DNA of 32,496 nucleotides from the NCBI GenBank assembly GCA_949288735.1, contig CASELE010000021.1, positions 1 to 32,496 on the forward strand, read 5' to 3'. The stretch comes from an uncultured Alistipes sp. (GTDB lineage: Bacteria > Bacteroidota > Bacteroidia > Bacteroidales > Rikenellaceae). Position 1 is the stretch's first letter. Every line of letters starts with the position of its first letter. Positions 1 to 8,723 of the stretch are shown here, one piece after another. The notes below the pieces were generated by a model that saw only the letters and a program-made list of their open reading frames with translations, searched no databases and was not told where the DNA came from. Position numbers and translations under genes: made by a program.

Positions 1-17
1 CCGCGACCGAGTCGCGG
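1..17 (-). terminator. Possible gcvT terminator hairpin at the window edge
   Basis: Seven perfectly paired bases (CCGCGAC / GTCGCGG) with a three-base loop lie about 30 bases beyond the gcvT stop. On the minus strand, any U-tract would fall before position 1, outside the window, so the terminator call cannot be completed. Confidence 0.4.
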
Positions 18-47
18 GCCCTCTCCTTATCGGTGGCCGTCCGGATG

Positions 48-1148
48 CTATACGAACGGAATCTTCACCACCTCGGCCTTGAGCAGCCGGTCGCGCACGA
101 TGACGGCGATCCCGGTGCCGGGCTTGGCGTAGGCCGTCCGGACATAGCCCAGACCGAAGCCCACCTTCATGCAGGGCGACATGGTGCCCGAGGTGACGTG
201 GCCGATCTCTTCGCCTTCGGGCGATGCGAGCGTATAGCCGTGACGCGGGATGCCTCGGTCGATCATCTTGAAGCCCACGAGCTTGCGCTGTACGCCCTCG
301 GCCTTCAGCCGCTCCATGACGGGGCGGTCGATGAACTCCTTTCCCTCGGCGAACTTGGTGATCCAGCCCAGACCCGCCTCGATGGGCGAGGTGGTGTCGT
401 CGATATCGTTGCCGTAGAGACAGAAACCCTTCTCCAGACGCAGCGTGTCGCGGGCCCCGAGTCCGATATTCTGCAGCCCGTACTCCTTGCCCGCCTTCCA
501 GAGCTCCTGCCAGAGCCGTTCGCCGTCCTCGTTGGCCACGTAGATCTCGCAGCCTCCCGAGCCGGTGTAGCCCGTGATGGAGAGGATGGCGTCGACACCG
601 GCAACCTTCATCTTGCGGAAGGTGTAGTACTCCATCTCCTCGACCGGTTCGTTGCAGAGTTTCTGCACGATCTTCATGGCCAGCGGCCCCTGTACGGCGA
701 GTTGGCATATCTCGTCCGAGGCGTTGTAGAGCTCCTTGCCGTGGCCGGCTTCCATGCCGAAGGCCTTGCCCTGTGCGCAGATGTGATCCCAGTCCTTCGC
801 GATGTTGGCGGCGTTGACCACGAGCAGGTAGGTCTCGGCGTCGATGCGGTAGACGAGCAGGTCGTCCACGATACCGCCGCGGCCGTTGGGCATGCAGGTG
901 TACTGCACCTTGCCGTCGTAGAGTTTCGAGACGTCGTTCGTGGTGATGCGCTGCAGCAGGTCGAGTGCCCGCGGTCCCTTGACCCAAATCTCGCCCATGT
1001 GGCTCACGTCGAAGACACCGGCCCGCTCGCGGACGCACATGTGTTCGTCGTTGATGCCCGTGAACTCGATGGGCATGTTGTAGCCCGCGAATTCGGCCAT
1101 CTTGGCCCCCGCCTCGATGTGATGATGGGTGAATACGGTGGTTTTCAT
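48..1148 (-). CDS. gcvT: Aminomethyltransferase (glycine cleavage system T protein)
   Basis: T protein of the glycine cleavage system. It takes the aminomethyl group from lipoylated H protein and passes the one-carbon unit to tetrahydrofolate, releasing ammonia, in the cytoplasm. The 366-residue product has the usual family length. It begins MKTTVFTHHH and carries the folate-domain signature around residues 43-50 (GVFDVSHM) and the GGIVDDLLVYR block at 91-101, whose aspartate is the expected catalytic residue. The C-terminal GCV_T domain is complete and ends KIPFV. It lies 27 bases downstream of the acyltransferase gene and probably shares its transcript. The P and H protein genes are not in the window, so the system is dispersed or continues beyond position 1. 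Confidence 0.96.
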   Translation of the reverse strand: MKTTVFTHHHIEAGAKMAEFAGYNMPIEFTGINDEHMCVRERAGVFDVSHMGEIWVKGPRALDLLQRITTNDVSKLYDGKVQYTCMPNGRGGIVDDLLVYRIDAETYLLVVNAANIAKDWDHICAQGKAFGMEAGHGKELYNASDEICQLAVQGPLAMKIVQKLCNEPVEEMEYYTFRKMKVAGVDAILSITGYTGSGGCEIYVANEDGERLWQELWKAGKEYGLQNIGLGARDTLRLEKGFCLYGNDIDDTTSPIEAGLGWITKFAEGKEFIDRPVMERLKAEGVQRKLVGFKMIDRGIPRHGYTLASPEGEEIGHVTSGTMSPCMKVGFGLGYVRTAYAKPGTGIAVIVRDRLLKAEVVKIPFV

Positions 1149-1175
1149 GGTAGTTTTATGGTTTTTGTGAAGGTT

Positions 1176-2381
1176 CTACTCGCGGCGTTTCACCCCCAGA
1201 CGCGGACAGCGGTGGAACTCCTTCGTGCGGTCGAAGAGGTAGCGGTAGGTGGTGTGCATCTTGTGCTTGGTCGCCCCCACGTAATGCTCGATCATGCGGT
1301 TCATCACGGGGTTGAAGTCTCCGATCCAGGCCAGCTCCATGGTCTTGTACTGGTTCTTGGTCTGCTCGAGGAATTCGTGCACGCGTACGGCGATGGCCGA
1401 CTCGACCCCCTTGCCCTGATATTCGGGCGCGATGCCGAAGATGATGCCGAAGATGCGGTCGCAGCGGCGGCGTACCTTGAGGTCCCACATGAGCTGCAGC
1501 TTCTGCCAGAGACCGAACTTGCCGTTGAAGCGGCCGATCAGGCGGTTGAGGTCGGGCACGGTGATGAAGAAGCCGATGGGCTCCTCGTTGAAGTAGGCGA
1601 AGTAGATGATGCGCGGGTCGATGATCGGCTTGAGCTGGTGCATGAGCCGGAGCGCCTCCTCGTGGCCGAGCGGCTTGACGCCCGAGAAGAGGGCCCACGC
1701 CTTGTTGTAGATGAGCCGGAAGTTCTCGGCCGCCTCCTCGAGATTCTTCATGTCGATGTTCTCGATATGGTAGCCCGGCGTGGCGTAGAGGTGGGCGGCA
1801 CGGGTGAAGATCGACTGCGTGGTCTCCGAGACGTTCACGCGCCAGATATAGGTGTGCTGGTTGAAGTAGTTGCGGAACCCGTAGCGCTCGAAGAGCTCCT
1901 TGTAGTAGGGTGGGTTGTAGGGATTTTCGTAGAGGGGCTGGAATTCGTATCCGTCGACCAGCAGCCCCCACCACGAGTCGCGGTTGCCGAAGTTCACCGG
2001 TCCGTCCATCGCCTCCATGCCGCGGCTGGCGAGCCACATGCGCGAGGCGTCGAAGAGCAGGTCGGCCGCCTCCTGGTCGTCGATGCATTCGAAGAATCCG
2101 CAACTGCCCGTAGGCTGCTCCTCGAGGGCGGCCTTTTCGCGGTTGTAGAAGGCGGCGATGCGCCCTACGATGCGGCCCGAAGCGTCGCGTGCCAGCCAGC
2201 GGATGGCCTCGCCGTCGTTGAAGAGTTCGTTCTTCGCCGGATCGAAGACGGCCCGTATCGAGGGGTCGAGCGGGCAGACCCAGTTGCGGTTGCCGCGGTA
2301 GATCTGCTTCGGGAAGTCGAGCCAGGCCCTTTCGAGCGCGGCGGAGTCGACCTCCTGAAGGGTGTATTTGTCCGAATTCAT
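1176..2381 (-). CDS. GNAT-like N-acyltransferase of unknown substrate
   Basis: A 401-residue cytoplasmic protein with no signal peptide or membrane segment. Near the C-terminus, residues 320-329 (EYQGKGVESA) match the Q/R-x-x-G-x-G acetyl-CoA pyrophosphate loop of GNAT acetyltransferases. Aromatic-rich blocks (DSWWGLL near 135-141, PYNPPYY near 154-160) suit a large substrate pocket. It resembles the conserved large GNAT-like proteins of Bacteroidetes, which have no assigned substrate as far as I know. The start is chosen because a TATCTTTG promoter lies about 24 bases upstream. It is the first gene of a probable two-gene transcript with gcvT, but the pairing alone does not reveal the substrate. 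Confidence 0.85.
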   Translation of the reverse strand: MNSDKYTLQEVDSAALERAWLDFPKQIYRGNRNWVCPLDPSIRAVFDPAKNELFNDGEAIRWLARDASGRIVGRIAAFYNREKAALEEQPTGSCGFFECIDDQEAADLLFDASRMWLASRGMEAMDGPVNFGNRDSWWGLLVDGYEFQPLYENPYNPPYYKELFERYGFRNYFNQHTYIWRVNVSETTQSIFTRAAHLYATPGYHIENIDMKNLEEAAENFRLIYNKAWALFSGVKPLGHEEALRLMHQLKPIIDPRIIYFAYFNEEPIGFFITVPDLNRLIGRFNGKFGLWQKLQLMWDLKVRRRCDRIFGIIFGIAPEYQGKGVESAIAVRVHEFLEQTKNQYKTMELAWIGDFNPVMNRMIEHYVGATKHKMHTTYRYLFDRTKEFHRCPRLGVKRRE

Positions 2382-2404
2382 GTAGTCTTGATTTGTTATC
2401 CAAG

Positions 2405-2412
2405 CAAAGATA
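2405..2412 (-). promoter_or_regulatory. Bacteroidetes-type -7 element TATCTTTG for the GNAT-gcvT transcript
   Basis: TATCTTTG on the minus strand matches the Bacteroidetes consensus TAnnTTTG. It sits 23 bases before the ATG at 2381, leaving a leader of about 18 nt. I see no clear TTG -33 element at 19-21 bases upstream. Confidence 0.7.
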
Positions 2413-2691
2413 ACGATTTTTTCCGAGAATCGTGCGACGTGCGGAAGCGAATCGGCCGCCGCGCGGCGCGCGGTTCCGCTTCCCTTATATATATAGGAGC
2501 CGCACGGGGCCGCTCCGCTCCTTCAACACCTCTTTCCGCCCCCGTCCCGCCGCTTGGACGACGGGTGGCGACGCCCCCGTACGGAGGTGCCGCGGCCCTT
2601 CCGTGCGGGGATGCGGAGGGGGTGTCGGAGGGGGTGAATTTTTTCGCGAAAAAAATATGGCGGAATATTTACAATCTATAAGAATAATTGC
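2413..2691. other. G+C-rich intergenic region between divergent promoters
   Basis: No credible gene is visible between the GNAT promoter and the gdhA promoter. The stretch is very G+C-rich and holds an inverted repeat (CCCCGTACGGA at 2575-2585 and TCCGTGCGGGG at 2600-2610, one G-U pair) and a smaller one (GGAAGCG at 2443-2449, CGCTTCC at 2477-2483). It becomes A+T-rich after 2638 as the gdhA promoter begins. Open frames crossing it have no family resemblance. Confidence 0.6.
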
Positions 2692-2699
2692 TATTTTTG
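2692..2699 (+). promoter_or_regulatory. -7 element TATTTTTG of gdhA
   Basis: TATTTTTG fits TAnnTTTG and lies 37 bases before the gdhA ATG, inside an A+T-rich stretch. A weak TTT about 21 bases upstream could serve as the -33 element. The A-rich leader also carries GGAG at 2731-2734, a rare Shine-Dalgarno-like site here. Confidence 0.65.
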
Positions 2700-2736
2700 T
2701 CTAAGAAATAAAACCTAACTAAAACTTATAGGAGTT

Positions 2737-4077
2737 ATGAACGTACAGAATTTAATGGCAGAACTCGAGCGCAAGCATCCCGGTGAAAGCGAATACCTGC
2801 AGGCAGTGCGCGAGGTTCTGGAGTCGATCGAGGAGGTGTACAACCAGCATCCCGAGTTCGAGAAGGCCAAGATCGTAGAGCGTATCGTCGAGCCGGATCG
2901 CATCTTCACGTTCCGTGTAACGTGGGTGGATGACAAGGGCGAGGTACAGACCAACCTCGGCTACCGCGTACAGTTCAACAGCGCCATCGGCCCCTACAAG
3001 GGCGGTCTGCGTTTCCACAAGGCCGTGAACCCCTCGATGCTGAAGTTCCTCGGTTTCGAGCAGACCTTCAAGAACGCGCTGACGACTCTTCCGATGGGCG
3101 GTGCCAAGGGCGGCTCGGATTTCGACCCCGTAGGCAAGTCGGATGCCGAGATCATGCGTTTCTGCCAGGCCTTCATGACCGAGTTGTGGAACAATATCGG
3201 TGTTGATACCGACGTTCCCGCAGGTGACGTGGGCGTGGGCGGCCGCGAGATCGGCTTCCTGAACGGCATGTATCAGAAGCTCGCCCGCAAGTACCACACC
3301 GGCGTGCTGACCGGCAAGGGCATGACCTGGGGCGGCTCGATTCTCCGTCCGGAGGCAACGGGCTTCGGCGCGCTCTACTTCGTGCAGCACATGCTGCAGA
3401 TGGCCGGCAAGAAGCTCGAGGGCGCTACGGTTGCCATTTCGGGCTTCGGTAACGTGGCCTGGGGCGCTGCCAAGAAGGCTACGGAGCTGGGCGCAAAGGT
3501 TATCGCCATCTCGGGTCCCGACGGCGTGATTTACAACCCCAACGGCATGACCGACGAGAAGATCGACTACATGCTCGAACTCCGTGCTTCGAACCGCAAC
3601 ATCGTGGCTCCCTTCGCCGAGAAGTTCAAGGATGCAACCTTCACCCCGGGCAAGAAGGCTTGGAGCATCAAGTGCGACATCGCTCTGCCCTGCGCCTTCC
3701 AGAACGAGCTCAACGGCGACGACGCAGCCGAGCTGCTGAAGAACGGCACCTGGTGCTGCGCCGAGGTTTCGAACATGGGTTGCACGCCCGAGGCTATCCA
3801 CGCCTTCCAGAAGGCCGGTATCCTCTTCGCTCCGGGCAAGGCAGTGAACGCCGGCGGCGTTGCTACCTCGGGTCTGGAGATGACGCAGAACTGCATGCAC
3901 CTGTCGTGGTCGGGCAAGGAGGTAGACGAGCGTCTGCACACGATCATGGCCAGCATCCACGAGGCTTGCGTCGAGTTCGGCAAGCAGCCCAACGGCTACA
4001 TCGACTACGTGAAGGGCGCCAACATCGCCGGCTTCATGAAGGTCGCACGTGCCATGCTCGAGCAGGGTATTATCTAA
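2737..4077 (+). CDS. gdhA: Glutamate dehydrogenase
   Basis: Interconverts 2-oxoglutarate plus ammonia and glutamate using a nicotinamide cofactor. It is a main ammonia-assimilation enzyme in gut Bacteroidetes and acts as a soluble hexamer. The 446-residue length is typical of the bacterial hexameric class. Visible motifs are the substrate block YKGGLRFH (87-94), the catalytic-lysine signature LPMGGAKGGSDFDP (118-131), the catalytic aspartate in PAGDVGVGGR (161-170, D164), and the dinucleotide-binding loop GFGNVA (236-241). Cofactor preference (NADP or NAD) cannot be settled by eye. It is a single-gene unit with its own promoter and a strong terminator. Codon use is strongly biased to G or C in the third position, consistent with high expression. 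Confidence 0.97.
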   Translation: MNVQNLMAELERKHPGESEYLQAVREVLESIEEVYNQHPEFEKAKIVERIVEPDRIFTFRVTWVDDKGEVQTNLGYRVQFNSAIGPYKGGLRFHKAVNPSMLKFLGFEQTFKNALTTLPMGGAKGGSDFDPVGKSDAEIMRFCQAFMTELWNNIGVDTDVPAGDVGVGGREIGFLNGMYQKLARKYHTGVLTGKGMTWGGSILRPEATGFGALYFVQHMLQMAGKKLEGATVAISGFGNVAWGAAKKATELGAKVIAISGPDGVIYNPNGMTDEKIDYMLELRASNRNIVAPFAEKFKDATFTPGKKAWSIKCDIALPCAFQNELNGDDAAELLKNGTWCCAEVSNMGCTPEAIHAFQKAGILFAPGKAVNAGGVATSGLEMTQNCMHLSWSGKEVDERLHTIMASIHEACVEFGKQPNGYIDYVKGANIAGFMKVARAMLEQGII

Positions 4078-4106
4078 TTCCTCTCCGTCGTCAGACGGTA
4101 GAACCG

Positions 4107-4140
4107 CTCCCGTCCGGATTGCTCCGGACGGGAGTTTTTT
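4107..4140 (+). terminator. Intrinsic terminator of gdhA
   Basis: A perfect 11-bp stem (CTCCCGTCCGG at 4107-4117 with CCGGACGGGAG at 4124-4134) and a six-base loop are followed directly by six T residues. It begins 30 bases past the gdhA stop. Confidence 0.93.
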
Positions 4141-4231
4141 CGCGCCTCCGCCGACTCCCGGGAACCCTTCCGGGACGATTGGCGAGGCTCTTTTTTTCGG
4201 AGCAGGAGAGACAATATTCGGATAATTCACC

Positions 4232-4239
4232 TATCTTTG
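4232..4239 (+). promoter_or_regulatory. -7 element TATCTTTG, likely nuo operon promoter
   Basis: A perfect TAnnTTTG match preceded by an A+T-rich stretch. It is the only such match I find between gdhA and nuoA, so it is the likely operon promoter even though it lies about 412 bases before the nuoA ATG. Transcription would start near 4244-4247. Confidence 0.6.
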
Positions 4240-4244
4240 CATGG

Positions 4245-4650
4245 AAATAGCCGCAAGAATGGTTCGGGCGTTCGCATATTCGGTGCTGTTACTGTCGCTG
4301 CTGACGGCGACGCAGTGCGCCGCGGCGGTCGCCCTTCTCCTTTACGGTTCGACGGAGCGGAGCGCCCGCGGTGGCGCGGCTCCGACGCAGGCATGCGACA
4401 GCTCCGCAGAGACTCCGCGGTCCCGGTTTCGAACCGGCGGGCCGGCGGCCGGGCGGGTCGGATGCGTGCGTCAGACCGTGTGCACGCATCTCCGTTCGTA
4501 CAGGCACGTCTCGTGCCCTCTTGTGCCGTATCCGTCCGTGCCGGCGGATCCGGTCGTCGTGTAGCGTACGCGGGGAGGACGGCGGTCGGCATCCGGAGGG
4601 TGCCGTGCCGCTCCGGAGCGGGAACAATCAATCAGTTCAACACAGAGCAT
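4245..4650 (+). other. Long structured leader of the nuo operon, no convincing gene
   Basis: About 405 bases separate the inferred transcription start from nuoA. Hairpins seen: a perfect 9-bp stem GATGCGTGC / GCACGCATC (4461-4469 with 4482-4490); a 6-bp stem GGCACG-TCT-CGTGCC (4503-4517); and a perfect 14-base palindrome CCGCTCCGGAGCGG (4608-4621) about 30 bases before the nuoA ATG. An open frame from 4259 to 4564 begins with a hydrophobic stretch but continues as Arg/Pro/Cys-rich sequence without family resemblance. The region could be a regulatory leader or a decayed gene. It matches no riboswitch class I can recognise by eye. Confidence 0.45.
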
Positions 4651-5001
4651 ATGCAATTTACGTTGTTGGTCGTCGTGATTCTCACGGCAATAGCACTGGT
4701 AGCCGTTGCACTGGGCATCGGACGGGCCGTGTCGCCCCGTTCGTTCAACCCGCAGAAGGGCGAGGCCTACGAGTGCGGTATCCCCACGCGCGGCACGTCG
4801 TGGATGCAGTTCAAGGTGGGGTATTACCTCTTCGCCATCCTCTTTCTGATGTTCGACGTGGAGACCGTCTTCCTCTTTCCGTGGGCGGTCGTGCTGCAGG
4901 AGCTGGGTGTCGCCGGTCTGGCGAGCGTCAGCTTCTTCCTCGTCGTGCTGGTACTCGGTCTGGCTTACGCATGGAAGAAAGGAGCGCTGGAATGGAAATG
5001 A
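4651..5001 (+). CDS. nuoA: NADH-quinone oxidoreductase subunit A
   Basis: Small membrane subunit at the junction between the peripheral arm and the membrane arm of complex I. The 116 residues contain three hydrophobic segments (about 3-25, 60-82 and 88-110). Between the first two lies the conserved loop with [10 protein letters not shown] (residues 35-44), whose cysteine is the conformation-sensitive residue of the ND3/NuoA family, and the [11 protein letters not shown] block opens the second segment. The start at 4651 fits the family N-terminus; longer upstream in-frame reading gives non-homologous Arg-rich sequence. It overlaps nuoB. No Shine-Dalgarno sequence is visible. Confidence 0.96.
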   Translation: MQFTLLVVVILTAIALVAVALGIGRAVSPRSFNPQKGEAYECGIPTRGTSWMQFKVGYYLFAILFLMFDVETVFLFPWAVVLQELGVAGLASVSFFLVVLVLGLAYAWKKGALEWK

Positions 5002-5588
5002 GAAAGCCGAATATCAAATCCTTGAAATACGAGGATTTCAAGGATAACGAGACCCTCGAAAAGATGGCCGCGGAGTTGCGCGCCGGCGGTACGAACGTCG
5101 TCGTGGGCTGTCTCGACCAGATGATCGAGTGGGGCCGCAGCAATTCGCTCTGGCCGCTCACCTTCGCCACGAGCTGTTGCGGTATCGAGTTCATGGCCGT
5201 GGGTGCCGCGCGTTACGACTTCGCGCGTTTCGGATTCGAAGTGACGCGCGCCAGTCCGCGTCAGGCCGACCTGATCATGGTGGCCGGTACGATCACCCAC
5301 AAGATGGCGCCCGTACTGCGCCGTCTCTACGACCAGATGGCCGATCCGAAATATGTGGTCGCCGTGGGCGGCTGCGCCGTATCGGGAGGTCCGTTCCGCA
5401 AGTCGTACCATGTGGTGCAGGGCGTGGATACGATCCTGCCGGTCGATGTCTACATCCCCGGATGTCCGCCGCGTCCCGAGGCGCTGCTCTACGGCATGAT
5501 GCAGCTGCAGCGCAAGGTCAAGGTGGAGAAATTCCTCGGCGGCGTGAACCGCAAGGAGCCCAAACCCGAAAAACAAGAGAACAAATGA
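4992..5588 (+). CDS. nuoB: NADH-quinone oxidoreductase subunit B
   Basis: Peripheral-arm subunit that holds the terminal iron-sulfur cluster N2, the direct electron donor to quinone. The 198-residue product shows the N2 ligands C62 and C63 (tandem cysteines in TSCCGIEF), C128 (GGCA) and C158 (PGCPPRPE). Two starts are possible: ATG at 4992 and ATG at 4998, the second overlapping the nuoA stop as ATGA. I prefer 4992 because AAAGGAG at 4978-4984 is then seven bases upstream. It overlaps the end of nuoA, and its own stop overlaps the nuoCD start, which suggests translational coupling. Confidence 0.96.
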   Translation: MEMRKPNIKSLKYEDFKDNETLEKMAAELRAGGTNVVVGCLDQMIEWGRSNSLWPLTFATSCCGIEFMAVGAARYDFARFGFEVTRASPRQADLIMVAGTITHKMAPVLRRLYDQMADPKYVVAVGGCAVSGGPFRKSYHVVQGVDTILPVDVYIPGCPPRPEALLYGMMQLQRKVKVEKFLGGVNRKEPKPEKQENK

Positions 5589-7144
5589 GCGAAATCATAG
5601 CTATTCCCGCCGCGGAGTACCGCGCGCGGATGGAGCAGCTGCGGCGCGACGGGTACGACTTCCTCGAGAGCCTCACCGGCATGGACTGGGGCGACTCGCT
5701 CGGCGTGGTATGCCATCTCGAATCGACCGCCACGGGGGCGCGCATCGCGGTGAAGAGCTCCACGCCGGACCGCGAGCATCCCGAGCTGCCCTCGGTGTGC
5801 GACCTCTGGAAGGGGGCCGGGCTGAACGAGCGCGAGGTCTACGACTACTTCGGCATCCGCTTTGTCGGCCATCCCGACATGCGGCGTCTCTTCCTGCGCG
5901 AGGACTGGGTGGGCTATCCCCTGCGCAAGGACTACGACGCCTCGCCCGAGGTGAACCCCGTCCCCACGACCAACGAGGAGGCGCTCGACGCCACGCCGAC
6001 CTGGCAGCTCAATGAACGCGGCGAAGTGGAGGAGCAGACAAAGGTGCTCTTCGACGAGGACGAGTACGTGGTCAACATCGGCCCGCAGCACCCCGCCACG
6101 CACGGCGTGCTGCGCTTCCGCGTGGCGCTCGAGGGCGAGTTCATCAAGAAGCTCGACGTCTACTGCGGCTATATCCACCGCGGCATCGAGAAGATGTGCG
6201 AGAGTCTGACCTATCCGCAGACGCTCGCCCTCACGGACCGTCTCGACTACCTCTCGGCGATGCAGAACCGCCACGCGCTCTGCATGTGCATCGAGCAGGC
6301 GGCGGGCATCGAGGTGAGCGAGCGCGTGCAGTACATCCGTACCATCATGGACGAACTGCAGCGTCTCGATTCGCACCTGCTCTTCTTCTCGAGCCTCTGC
6401 ATGGACCTCGGCGCGCTGACGGCCTTCTTCTACGGTTTCCGCGACCGCGAGAAGATTCTCGATATCTTCGAGCAGACGTGCGGCGGTCGCCTCATCCTCA
6501 ACTACAACACCATCGGCGGCGTGCAGGCCGACATCGCGCCCGACTTCGTGCAGCGGGTCAAGGAGTTCATCGCCTACCTGCGCCCGCAGCTGCGCGAGTA
6601 TCACGATGTCTTCTCGAACAACGTCATCGCCCGCGGCCGCATGATCGGCGTGGGCCTCCTCTCGCGGGAGGACGCCATCTCGTTCGGTACGACGGGCCCC
6701 ACGGGCCGCGCTTCGGGCTGGGCCTGCGACGTGCGCCGGCGTATGCCCTACGGCGTCTACGACAAGGTCGGTTTCCGCGAGGTGCTCCGTACGGAGGGCG
6801 ACTCGTATGCCCGCTATCTGGTCCGCATGGAGGAGATCGAGGAGTCGATGCGCATCATCGAGCAACTCATCGACAACATCCCCGAGGGGCCCTACCAGAC
6901 CAAGACCAAACCCGTGATCCGTATCCCCGAGGGGAGCTACTATGCGGCGGTCGAAGGGTCGCGCGGCGAATTCGGCGTCTACATCGAGAGCCGCGGCGAC
7001 AAGACGCCCTACCGCATGAAGTTCCGTTCGATGGGCCTGCCGCTCGTATCGGCCATCGGCACGATGGCCCGCGGGGCGAAGATAGCCGACCTGATCACGA
7101 TCGGCGGTACGCTCGACTACGTGGTTCCCGACATCGACCGATAA
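5585..7144 (+). CDS. nuoCD: NADH-quinone oxidoreductase fused subunits C and D
   Basis: Single 519-residue polypeptide. The NuoC (30-kDa) domain covers about residues 10-120, with the [11 protein letters not shown] signature at 81-91. The NuoD (49-kDa) domain covers about 160-519 and ends in the expected VVPDIDR. NuoD forms the quinone pocket with NuoB: the conserved loop GPQHPATHG (166-174) supplies H169 and H173, and the tyrosine in RLDY (residue 222) matches the quinone-headgroup ligand. Fused nuoCD also occurs in other Bacteroidetes and enterobacteria. It starts with ATGA on the nuoB stop, and nuoH follows after 18 bases. Confidence 0.97.
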   Translation: MSEIIAIPAAEYRARMEQLRRDGYDFLESLTGMDWGDSLGVVCHLESTATGARIAVKSSTPDREHPELPSVCDLWKGAGLNEREVYDYFGIRFVGHPDMRRLFLREDWVGYPLRKDYDASPEVNPVPTTNEEALDATPTWQLNERGEVEEQTKVLFDEDEYVVNIGPQHPATHGVLRFRVALEGEFIKKLDVYCGYIHRGIEKMCESLTYPQTLALTDRLDYLSAMQNRHALCMCIEQAAGIEVSERVQYIRTIMDELQRLDSHLLFFSSLCMDLGALTAFFYGFRDREKILDIFEQTCGGRLILNYNTIGGVQADIAPDFVQRVKEFIAYLRPQLREYHDVFSNNVIARGRMIGVGLLSREDAISFGTTGPTGRASGWACDVRRRMPYGVYDKVGFREVLRTEGDSYARYLVRMEEIEESMRIIEQLIDNIPEGPYQTKTKPVIRIPEGSYYAAVEGSRGEFGVYIESRGDKTPYRMKFRSMGLPLVSAIGTMARGAKIADLITIGGTLDYVVPDIDR

Positions 7145-7162
7145 CCTTAACCGCAAAGCGTT

Positions 7163-8239
7163 ATGTTTGATTTCAGTATAGTAACCCAATGGTTCCACGC
7201 ACTGCTGGTGTCGTTCCTGCCCGCGGGGGTGGCGGTCTTCATCGAGTGCCTGCTCATCGGTCTCTTCCTGCTGCTGCTCTACGCGCTGCTGGCCTGCGCG
7301 CTGATCTTCATGGAGCGCAAGGTCTGCGCAGCCTATCAGTGTCGTCTGGGCCCCAACCGTGTGGGCCCGTGGGGCATCTTCCAGGTCTTCGCCGATGTGC
7401 TGAAGATGCTCACCAAGGAGATCATAGAGATCCGGCATGCCGACCGCTTCCTCTATAACCTGGCCCCCTACATCGTCGTCATCGCTTCGGTGCTGGCCTT
7501 CAGCTGCCTGCCCATCAACAAGGGGATGGAGATCCTCGATTTCAACGTGGGCGTGCTCTTCTTCATGGCCGCCTCGTCGATCGGCGTGGTGGGCATCCTG
7601 CTCGCGGGCTGGAGCAGCAACAACAAGTTCTCGCTCATCGGCGCCATGCGAAGCGGCGCCCAGATGATCAGCTACGAACTCTCGATCGGCCTGGCCATCA
7701 TGACCATCGTCGTGCTGACCGATACGATGCAGTTCTCCGAGATTGTCGAGCGTCAGGCCGACGGCTGGTTCATCTTCAAGGGCCACATTCCGGCGCTCAT
7801 CGCCTTCATCATCTATCTGATTGCCGGCAACGCCGAGACCAACCGCGGCCCCTTCGACCTCCCCGAGGCCGAGTCGGAGCTGACGGCCGGCTACCACACC
7901 GAGTATTCGGGCATGCATTTCGGTCTCTTCTACGTGGCCGAGTTCGTCAACCTGTTCATTGTCGCGGGCGTGGCCTCCACGATCTTCCTCGGCGGCTGGA
8001 TGCCGTTGCACATCGCGGGCCTCGACGGCTTCAATGCGGTGATGGACTATATCCCGGGCTTCGTGTGGTTCTTCGCCAAGGCCTTCTTCGTGGTCTTCCT
8101 GCTCATGTGGATCAAGTGGACCTTCCCGCGCCTGCGCGTGGACCAGATCCTGCGGCTCGAATGGAAGTATCTGGTCCCCATCGGTCTGGCCAACATGGTG
8201 CTGATGGCGGTAATCGTCGTATTCGACTGGCATTTCTAA
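7163..8239 (+). CDS. nuoH: NADH-quinone oxidoreductase subunit H
   Basis: Membrane subunit that contacts NuoB and NuoD and forms the entry to the quinone chamber. The 358 residues hold about eight or nine hydrophobic segments. Signatures are [22 protein letters not shown] (about 50-70) and the acidic loop around [20 protein letters not shown], the most conserved stretch of the family, which is thought to couple quinone reduction to ion translocation. It starts 18 bases after nuoCD and ends 13 bases before nuoI. The length is slightly greater than the roughly 325 residues of enterobacterial NuoH. Confidence 0.96.
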   Translation: MFDFSIVTQWFHALLVSFLPAGVAVFIECLLIGLFLLLLYALLACALIFMERKVCAAYQCRLGPNRVGPWGIFQVFADVLKMLTKEIIEIRHADRFLYNLAPYIVVIASVLAFSCLPINKGMEILDFNVGVLFFMAASSIGVVGILLAGWSSNNKFSLIGAMRSGAQMISYELSIGLAIMTIVVLTDTMQFSEIVERQADGWFIFKGHIPALIAFIIYLIAGNAETNRGPFDLPEAESELTAGYHTEYSGMHFGLFYVAEFVNLFIVAGVASTIFLGGWMPLHIAGLDGFNAVMDYIPGFVWFFAKAFFVVFLLMWIKWTFPRLRVDQILRLEWKYLVPIGLANMVLMAVIVVFDWHF

Positions 8240-8252
8240 ATCCGGCGGCATT

Positions 8253-8720
8253 ATGAAAGGTTTCAGACTCTATATCGCTAATTTCTTCCGCGGTCTCGGC
8301 TCGCTGCTGACGGGCATGAAGACCACGATGCGCGAGTTCTTCACGCGCAAGACCACCGAATGCTATCCCGAGAACCGGGCCACGCTCCGGCTTTCGCCCC
8401 GCTTCCGCGGACGGCTCGTCATGCCCCACGATGCCGAGAACCACCACCGCTGCGTCGCCTGCGGGCTCTGCCAGATGGCATGCCCCAACGGGACGATCCG
8501 CGTGGTGAGCCGGCAGGAGCCCACGGCCGAAGGCAAGACGGTGCGCGTGCTCGACACCTACGAATACAACCTGGGCAGCTGCATCTTCTGCCAGCTCTGC
8601 GTGAATGCCTGCCCCCATCAGGCCATCACCTTCGACCAGGAGTTCGAGAACGCCGTCTTCGACCGCTCGAAGCTGGTGGTCAAACTCAACCGGGAGGGTT
8701 CCTCCGTGAAAAAGCAGTAG
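8253..8720 (+). CDS. nuoI: NADH-quinone oxidoreductase subunit I (8Fe ferredoxin-type)
   Basis: Carries clusters N6a and N6b, which pass electrons to N2 in NuoB. The 155-residue protein has two complete CxxCxxCxxxC motifs: C67, C70, C73, C77 and C110, C113, C116, C120. The amphipathic N-terminal region (about 1-35) is the usual helix lying on the membrane. With NuoE, F and G absent, NuoI is the outermost iron-sulfur subunit encoded here and the probable docking point for an external electron carrier. That role is inferred from the operon content. nuoJ begins three bases after its stop. Confidence 0.95.
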   Translation: MKGFRLYIANFFRGLGSLLTGMKTTMREFFTRKTTECYPENRATLRLSPRFRGRLVMPHDAENHHRCVACGLCQMACPNGTIRVVSRQEPTAEGKTVRVLDTYEYNLGSCIFCQLCVNACPHQAITFDQEFENAVFDRSKLVVKLNREGSSVKKQ

Positions 8721-8723
8721 GCT

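Noticed and set aside
33..2681. 882-codon open frame on the plus strand opposite gcvT and the GNAT gene
   Set aside because: It is a shadow of minus-strand genes whose codons end mostly in G or C. It lacks recognisable domains and runs through the gcvT and GNAT families in antisense.
4427..4440. GGTTTCGAACC resembling a tRNA T-arm
   Set aside because: No acceptor, D or anticodon arms surround it. It is a short palindrome in G+C-rich DNA.
4241..4564. Possible small exported protein in the nuo leader
   Set aside because: Its first ATG is one base after the -7 element and so upstream of the likely transcription start. From the next ATG (4259) a hydrophobic stretch is followed by sequence without homology features. 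It cannot be supported as a gene.
5489..8251. 920-codon open frame on the minus strand opposite nuoB-nuoH
   Set aside because: It is a shadow of well-conserved nuo genes. His/Glu/Asp/Val-rich composition without motifs is what antisense of G+C-biased codons gives.
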